From assembly GCA_902465115.1 (NCBI GenBank), contig CABQMC010000012.1:1-16803 (forward strand): a stretch of DNA of 16,803 nucleotides, in the 5' to 3' direction. Each line of letters opens with the position of its first letter. The stretch's first letter is position 1. This document shows positions 13,418 to 16,803 of the stretch, piece by piece. This DNA is from an uncultured Collinsella sp. (GTDB lineage Bacteria; Actinomycetota; Coriobacteriia; Coriobacteriales; Coriobacteriaceae). Under the pieces are notes generated by a model. It had not been told where the DNA came from and made no database searches. It worked only from the letters and a program-made list of their open reading frames with translations. Both the position numbers and the translations under genes were made by a program.

Positions 13418-14188
13418 ATGAAGATTGGATTTGTCGGTTTTGGCAATATGGCGAGCGCTATGGCCGATGGCTGGATCGCTGCCGGTGTAGCTGCGAGCGA
13501 CATGTGCGCCTGCGCGGGTCGCTACGACGCACTGGTTGAGCGCTGCGAGGCGCGCGGCATGGCCGCCTGCCACGATGCCGCCGAGGTTGTCGCCGCATCC
13601 GATATCGTGGTCGCTGCGGTCAAACCGTACATGATCGAGAAGGTATTCGCCCCGCTCAAGGATGCTCTTGCCAAAAAGGTCGTTCTGTCGGTTGCCTGGA
13701 CCTGGGACAGTGTCAAGTGGGAGCAGGTCCTGCCGGGCGTCGCGCATATCTCGACGGTGCCCAACACGCCGGTTTCGGTGGGCGAGGGCGTCATCGCTTG
13801 CGAGAAGGCTTCCACGCTTAGTGATGAGCAGAGCGCAGTGGTGCTTGATCTGCTTGGCAAGCTCGGTACGGTGGTCGAGCTCGATACGAGCCTGCTGTTC
13901 GTGGGCGGCACGGTGGGTGGTTGCGCTCCGGCATTTGTCGCTATGGCAATCGAGGCCCTGGGCGATGCGGCGGTCAAGCACGGTATCCCGCGTGCCGATG
14001 CCTATCGCATTGTGAGCCAGATGGTGCTGGGTACGGCAAAGCTGCAGCTTGCAACTGGCCAGCATCCTGCGGCGATGAAGGATGCCGTATGCTCGCCCGG
14101 CGGCGCCACCATCAAGGGCGTCATCGCGCTCGAGGATGCCGGCATGCGCAGCGCCCTGGTCAAGGCCATCGACGCCACCCTTCAGTAA
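13418..14188 (+). CDS. proC: Pyrroline-5-carboxylate reductase
   Basis: ProC reduces 1-pyrroline-5-carboxylate to proline with NAD(P)H, the last step of proline synthesis. The 256-residue protein opens with the Rossmann motif GFGNMASAMADGW (6-18), then VVAAVKPYM, VPNTPVSVGEG (about 118-128) and the C-terminal dimer domain with SPGGATIKGV (about 225-234), the ProC signature. The central glycine-rich VGGTVGGCAPAFV (about 164-176) is as expected, with VGG-C replacing the commoner SGSSPAY form. Length is slightly short of the usual 260-280. The 74-base gap after rlmH and AGAGGA ahead of the start suggest separate expression is possible. The nested inverted repeat downstream would end the transcript. 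Confidence 0.93.
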   Translation: MKIGFVGFGNMASAMADGWIAAGVAASDMCACAGRYDALVERCEARGMAACHDAAEVVAASDIVVAAVKPYMIEKVFAPLKDALAKKVVLSVAWTWDSVKWEQVLPGVAHISTVPNTPVSVGEGVIACEKASTLSDEQSAVVLDLLGKLGTVVELDTSLLFVGGTVGGCAPAFVAMAIEALGDAAVKHGIPRADAYRIVSQMVLGTAKLQLATGQHPAAMKDAVCSPGGATIKGVIALEDAGMRSALVKAIDATLQ

Positions 14189-14200
14189 AACCTTCCATTT

Positions 14201-14334
14201 AGGGACAGGTTTATTTTGGCTGGTTTTCCTGCGGTTTTATCTCTATAGCAAAAAGCGCCCCGCAACTGGCTCAATTCCAGTTGCGGGGCGCTTGCGTTTG
14301 CCCAGATAAAACCGACCAAAATAAACCTGTCCCT
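14201..14334. repeat. Nested inverted repeat (REPIN- or MITE-like) after proC
   Basis: The outer arms are perfect 19-bp reverse complements: AGGGACAGGTTTATTTTGG (14201-14219) and its complement at 14316-14334. Inside are a 10-bp pair GGTTTTATCT/AGATAAAACC (14233-14242, 14304-14313) and a 17-bp hairpin (14253-14269, 14277-14293). Two REP-like sequences facing each other around a spacer is the layout of a REPIN. There is no open reading frame within. T-rich bases flank both ends, but no definite target duplication is seen. Confidence 0.75.
14253..14293. terminator. Strong hairpin between proC and a convergent gene
   Basis: A 17-bp perfect stem (AAGCGCCCCGCAACTGG and its complement) with loop CTCAATT. 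On the - strand it is followed by a run of five T including the stem foot, so it is a good terminator for the convergent small gene. On the + strand the tail is GCGTTTG, so it is weaker for proC. Confidence 0.7.
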
Positions 14335-14344
14335 TTTTGGCAGG

Positions 14345-14518
14345 TTAGTCCCAGAAGCTGTCTTCCTCATCCTCGGACTTGGGTCCGCGGTCGACGTACA
14401 TCTTATGGGTGCGCTTCTCCATTACAAAGGCAAGAATCGCAAATAACAGGATGCCGCCGGCGAAAAGGATGGCAAAACCGGTGCGGGTGCCAAACAAAAA
14501 GGAAAAAACTGCGTCCAT
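14345..14518 (-). CDS. Small single-pass membrane protein, 57 residues
   Basis: A short gene on the - strand, ATG at 14518-14516 and TAA at 14347-14345. The protein begins MDAVFSFLFGTRTGFAILF, has one hydrophobic helix (about 14-33), then the basic stretch MEKRTHKMY (33-41) and an acidic tail KSEDEEDSFWD (47-57). AAGAAGG stands the right distance before the ATG. It is the only convincing gene in the 440 bases between proC and serS, with a -10-like TATACT upstream on its strand and a hairpin terminator beyond its stop. The positive-inside pattern places the acidic tail in the cytoplasm. The function is unknown; I believe similar coriobacterial proteins are catalogued as a DUF (possibly DUF6724), but this is from memory only. 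Confidence 0.75.
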   Translation of the reverse strand: MDAVFSFLFGTRTGFAILFAGGILLFAILAFVMEKRTHKMYVDRGPKSEDEEDSFWD

Positions 14519-14561
14519 TGGGTGCCTTCTTGCGTAGTTGAGTTGGGTCGTAAACGCTCAT

Positions 14562-14591
14562 AAGTATATACTTGCCCATACATGTACAAGG
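14562..14591. promoter_or_regulatory. Divergent promoter region of the small gene and serS
   Basis: AAGTATATACTT (14562-14573) is a perfect 12-bp palindrome, so TATACT reads as a -10 on both strands. On the - strand CCTTGT (14591-14586) is a possible -35 at 17 bases, or TTGTAC (14589-14584) at 15. On the + strand no good -35 is visible. TACATGTA (14579-14586) is a second short palindrome that could bind a regulator. Confidence 0.45.
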
Positions 14592-14629
14592 TTGCAACCT
14601 AAATGGAATGTATATCGCCGGAGGATCTA

Positions 14630-15886
14630 ATGCTTGATATCAAGTTTGTTCGCGAGAACCCCGATGCCATCGATGTCGCCATGGCTAACCGCCAGACGTC
14701 TTGGGATCGCGAGAAGTTCTTTGAGCTCGACGACGAGCGTCGTGCCGTCATCACCGAGGTCGAGGAGCTCCAGGCTACGCGCAATGCCGAGTCCAAGAAG
14801 ATCGGCGCCCTGATGAAGGAGGGCAAGAAGGACGAGGCCGAGGCCGCCAAGGAGGCCGTGCGCGCCGTCAACGAGAAGATTGACGGTCTGGCCGAGCGCC
14901 GCACTGCTCTCGAGCAGGAGCAGTACGACTTCATGGCTCACCTGCCCAACATTCCTTGCGAGGCCACGCCGTACGGCAAGGACGAGGACGAGAACATTGA
15001 GCGCCGTCGTTGGGGCACCCCGCGCGAGTTCGACTTCGACTTTAAGCCGCACTGGGATCTGGGCACCGATCTGGACATCCTCGACTTCGAGCGTGGCAAT
15101 AAGCTCTCCGGCAGCCGCTTTACCGTTCTCGGTGGCGCCGGCGCCCGCCTGGAGCGCGCCCTCATCAACTTCTTCCTCGATACGCACACCAGCCGTGGTT
15201 TTAAGGAGTGGTGGCCGCCCATCGTCGTCAAGCGTCAGACCATGTTCGGTACGGGCCAGCTGCCCAAGTTCGAGGATGACGCCTATCACGTCTCGGGCGA
15301 CAACTTCCTGATCCCCACCGCCGAGGTCGTGCTTACCAACCTACACGCCGGCGAGGTCCTCGATGCCGACACTCTGCCGCGCCGCTACACCGCCTTCACC
15401 CCCTGCTTCCGCGAGGAGGCCGGTTCCGCCGGTCGCGACACCCGCGGCATCATCCGTCAGCACGAGTTCGACAAGGTCGAGATGGTCAAGTTCGCTAAGC
15501 CGGAGGAGTCCGACGAGGAGCTCGAGAGCATGACCGCCGAGGCCGAGTACCTGCTGCAGCAGCTGGGCCTTCCGTATCGCGTGATTAGCCTGTGCACCGG
15601 CGACTTGGGCTTCTCTGCCCGTCAGACCTACGACGTCGAGGTCTGGCTGCCGAGCTACAACGCCTACAAGGAGATCAGCTCCTGCTCCAACTGCGGTGAC
15701 TTCCAGGCTCGCCGCGCCAACATCAAGTATCGCGACCCCGAGAACTTCAAGGGTTCCGGCCTGCCGGCCGGCCGCACCATGGCCGCCATTCTGGAGAACT
15801 ACCAGAACGCCGACGGCACCATCACGATCCCCGAGGTCCTGCGTCCTTACATGGGCGGTCTCGAGAAGATCGAGCCGGTCGCGTAA
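14630..15886 (+). CDS. serS: Seryl-tRNA synthetase
   Basis: Class II synthetase charging tRNA-Ser and tRNA-Sec. The start at 14630 is chosen because [10 protein letters not shown] is the standard beginning and GGAGG lies at 14620-14624; the ATG at 14603 would add nine atypical residues. The 418-residue protein has an N-terminal coiled-coil arm (about 28-105) that clasps the long variable arm of tRNA-Ser. Motif 2 is [18 protein letters not shown] (about 250-267), then QHEFDKVEM, and motif 3 contains [16 protein letters not shown] near residue 385. Length is typical. It diverges from the small membrane gene and ends at a UUCG-loop terminator, so it is transcribed alone. The leader is too short to hold a T-box. 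Confidence 0.97.
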   Translation: MLDIKFVRENPDAIDVAMANRQTSWDREKFFELDDERRAVITEVEELQATRNAESKKIGALMKEGKKDEAEAAKEAVRAVNEKIDGLAERRTALEQEQYDFMAHLPNIPCEATPYGKDEDENIERRRWGTPREFDFDFKPHWDLGTDLDILDFERGNKLSGSRFTVLGGAGARLERALINFFLDTHTSRGFKEWWPPIVVKRQTMFGTGQLPKFEDDAYHVSGDNFLIPTAEVVLTNLHAGEVLDADTLPRRYTAFTPCFREEAGSAGRDTRGIIRQHEFDKVEMVKFAKPEESDEELESMTAEAEYLLQQLGLPYRVISLCTGDLGFSARQTYDVEVWLPSYNAYKEISSCSNCGDFQARRANIKYRDPENFKGSGLPAGRTMAAILENYQNADGTITIPEVLRPYMGGLEKIEPVA

Positions 15887-15909
15887 GTTGGCTGCATAGG
15901 GGATATGCA

Positions 15910-15938
15910 AGGGCGCTCCTTCGGGGGCGCCCTATTTC
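15910..15938 (+). terminator. Terminator of serS with UUCG loop
   Basis: AGGGCGCTCC (15910-15919) pairs with GGGGCGCCCT (15924-15933) over 10 bp (one G-T) with a TTCG tetraloop. The tail ATTTCG is poor in T, so it may work with low efficiency or as a 3' stabiliser. Confidence 0.65.
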
Positions 15939-15998
15939 GTGCGCAGGTCCATACCATGCCGTGCGGACAGCTCAATAGAAAACACACGAACAACTGTT

Positions 15999-16008
15999 CT
16001 GTATACAG
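15999..16008. promoter_or_regulatory. Candidate operator ahead of the unknown 125-residue gene
   Basis: CTGTATACAG is a perfect 10-bp palindrome 51 bases before the start, in the 122-base gap after the serS terminator. TATGCT (16021-16026) could be the -10 box, in which case the palindrome would overlap the -35 region. Its role is inferred only from position. Confidence 0.3.
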
Positions 16009-16059
16009 CCATCTACCTGCTATGCTTTTGCTAAATAAGAGCGAGAGAAAGGGGACGCG

Positions 16060-16437
16060 ATGGAGTTGTTTGATGATCGGGTGGTTTTGTTTGAGAGCGA
16101 CGAGGGCGGGGAGTACCTGCTTGTAACGTGTGAGCCGTCTGGCATGGGTGGCCTGGTGGTTCGGCAGGCGAGCGAGGGCCCGTTGACCCAATGGTGCTTT
16201 GAGGAGTCGCCGCATGTGGTCGAGACCTTTGTGACGCACGAGGGGCTTGTGGCGCTGGAGCACTTCTATGGAGTTGGGACTTCCAACCAGGTCGCGCGCA
16301 TGCTGAGCATCTCGTTTGCCGATTATGACTGTGCCCAGCGGGTGAGATCGCTCCTGAGGGAACTTGATGCTAAGTTTGACGTGATCGAAAAGCCAATCGA
16401 TCGTACGGGGAACGTCGGTATGTGCGGAGCAGCATGA
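16060..16437 (+). CDS. Protein of unknown function, 125 residues
   Basis: I do not recognise this protein. It starts at the ATG at 16060 with AGAAAGGGG eight or so bases upstream. It is soluble, with no signal peptide or membrane helix, and acidic overall. Seen: strands in the first half (VVLFESDEGGEYLLVTC, residues 8-24), a central part (about 60-80) with HEGLVALEHFYGVG, then a segment that looks helical, ending with three Cys in the whole protein (24, 46, 91 approximately) plus one near the end. Bias of codon third positions is like the neighbouring housekeeping genes, so it is probably real. It stands alone between the serS terminator and the tRNA-Arg promoter; no context suggests a role. 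Confidence 0.65.
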   Translation: MELFDDRVVLFESDEGGEYLLVTCEPSGMGGLVVRQASEGPLTQWCFEESPHVVETFVTHEGLVALEHFYGVGTSNQVARMLSISFADYDCAQRVRSLLRELDAKFDVIEKPIDRTGNVGMCGAA

Positions 16438-16473
16438 CAAAACTGCGTTTCACAAAAAAGTTTGAGATTGTGC

Positions 16474-16503
16474 TTGACTCCAATAAGCTAAAGTGGTTTT
16501 ATA
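16474..16503 (+). promoter_or_regulatory. tRNA-Arg (first copy) promoter
   Basis: TTGACT (16474-16479) and TTTATA (16498-16503) are 18 bases apart, with an AT-rich upstream stretch CAAAAAAGTTTGAGATT at 16453-16469 like that of the other tRNA genes. The predicted start lies just before the tRNA at 16515. Confidence 0.65.
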
Positions 16504-16514
16504 TGTCTTGCGCT

Positions 16515-16591
16515 GCGGCGTTACCTCAGCTGGATAGAGGGTCTGACTACGAATCAGAACGTCATAGGTTCGAATCCTATACGCCGCACCA
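16515..16591 (+). tRNA. tRNA-Arg (anticodon ACG)
   Basis: Cloverleaf: acceptor GCGGCGT/ACGCCGC, D arm CCTC-AGCTGGATA-GAGG, anticodon stem TCTGA/TCAGA with loop CTACGAA (ACG, read as ICG after A34 deamination) and T arm ATAGG-TTCGAAT-CCTAT. A73 and CCA are encoded. An identical copy begins 240 bp downstream. Confidence 0.96.
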
Positions 16592-16601
16592 ATTGAACTT
16601 G

Positions 16602-16630
16602 AAGCCTCCGGCAACGGGGGCTTTTCTTTT
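16602..16630 (+). terminator. Intrinsic terminator of tRNA-Arg
   Basis: AAGCCTCCG (16602-16610) pairs with CGGGGGCTT (16615-16623) over 9 bp around GCAA, followed by a TTCTTTT tract. It stands between the two tRNA-Arg copies. Confidence 0.85.
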
Positions 16631-16631
16631 A

Positions 16632-16659
16632 TGGCAACACTGCCTGGATTCGAACCTCG
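16632..16659 (-). other. Antisense tRNA-3'-end-like sequence after tRNA-Arg
   Basis: On the - strand GG-TTCGAAT-CC is a T-loop core, with CCA (16634-16632) at exactly the spacing of a tRNA end (5 + 7 + 1 bases after the loop). Only three of five T-stem pairs hold, and no further cloverleaf is present. It occupies the same place after the terminator as the one following tRNA-Leu. Confidence 0.5.
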
Positions 16660-16692
16660 GTCGAGACGCGAGCGTCTTAATCATCACTTCGT

Positions 16693-16742
16693 AAAATTTT
16701 TCCAAATTGTCGCTTGACCCATCGAGGGGTCACGTGCATAAT
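16693..16742 (+). promoter_or_regulatory. tRNA-Arg (second copy) promoter with AT-rich upstream element
   Basis: TTGACC (16714-16719) and CATAAT (16737-16742) are 17 bases apart. AAAATTTTTCCAAATT (16693-16708) is the upstream element. The second tRNA therefore has its own promoter and does not depend on the first. Confidence 0.7.
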
Positions 16743-16754
16743 AATCCGTGCGCT

Positions 16755-16803
16755 GCGGCGTTACCTCAGCTGGATAGAGGGTCTGACTACGAATCAGAAC
16801 GTC
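16755..16803 (+). tRNA. tRNA-Arg (anticodon ACG), second copy, cut by window end
   Basis: The first 49 bases are identical to the tRNA-Arg at 16515, up to and including the anticodon arm and part of the variable region. The shared sequence starts six bases before the tRNA (16749). The rest lies outside the window. Confidence 0.92.

Noticed and set aside
14519..14629. T-box riboswitch ahead of serS
   Set aside because: The gap is only about 110 bases, contains no T-box consensus and no antiterminator/terminator pair.
16422..16694. + strand open frame of 90 codons across tRNA-Arg
   Set aside because: It spans the tRNA promoter, the tRNA and its terminator, so it cannot be a real gene.

Overview
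The window looks like chromosomal DNA of a high-GC coriobacterial actinobacterium, most like Collinsella. This is inferred from the strong GC bias at codon third positions, the Tad-type pilus locus built from many short overlapping genes, and the style of the housekeeping genes. No database search was possible.

Positions 1-4800 hold the 3' part of a Tad (tight adherence, type IVb pilus) operon on the + strand. It contains the end of a TadC-like membrane platform protein, an Flp-type pilin, a membrane-anchored protein of unknown function, a second very short pilin-like protein, a TadE-like pseudopilin, a 717-residue TadG-like protein with a Cys/His-rich middle, another TadE-like pseudopilin and a DUF192 protein. 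Genes overlap or nearly touch. Four of them share an E-[ED]-[SR]-A-Q-x-T-x-E processing-site motif, so they probably pass through one prepilin peptidase. Positions 4801-5410 hold a compact toxin-antitoxin-like pair with BrnT/BrnA architecture.

Positions 5410-6021 hold tRNA-Phe with a clear promoter and terminator, then a 373-base non-coding stretch containing a three-copy array of 62-bp period. Positions 6022-7083 encode a GH5-like protein that appears to lack the catalytic acid/base glutamate. Housekeeping genes follow: rsmI, metG, rsmA, a TatD-family nuclease and tRNA-Leu(CAG). Then comes a 64-bp direct repeat of the tRNA-Leu 3' end and terminator enclosing 125 bp of hairpin-rich DNA, followed by an SPFH-domain membrane protein, rlmH and proC.

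A nested inverted repeat (14201-14334) separates proC from a convergent 57-residue membrane protein gene on the - strand, which diverges from serS. After serS come a terminator, a 125-residue gene of unknown function, tRNA-Arg(ACG), and the start of a second tRNA-Arg copy cut by the window edge.

Most of the window is ordinary translation and rRNA-modification housekeeping. The less ordinary content is the shared AT-rich box upstream of four tRNA promoters, antisense tRNA-3'-end-like sequences after two tRNA terminators, the structured insert after tRNA-Leu, the two repeat structures, the apparent GH5 pseudoenzyme, and the zinc-knuckle-like motif inside the TadG-like protein.
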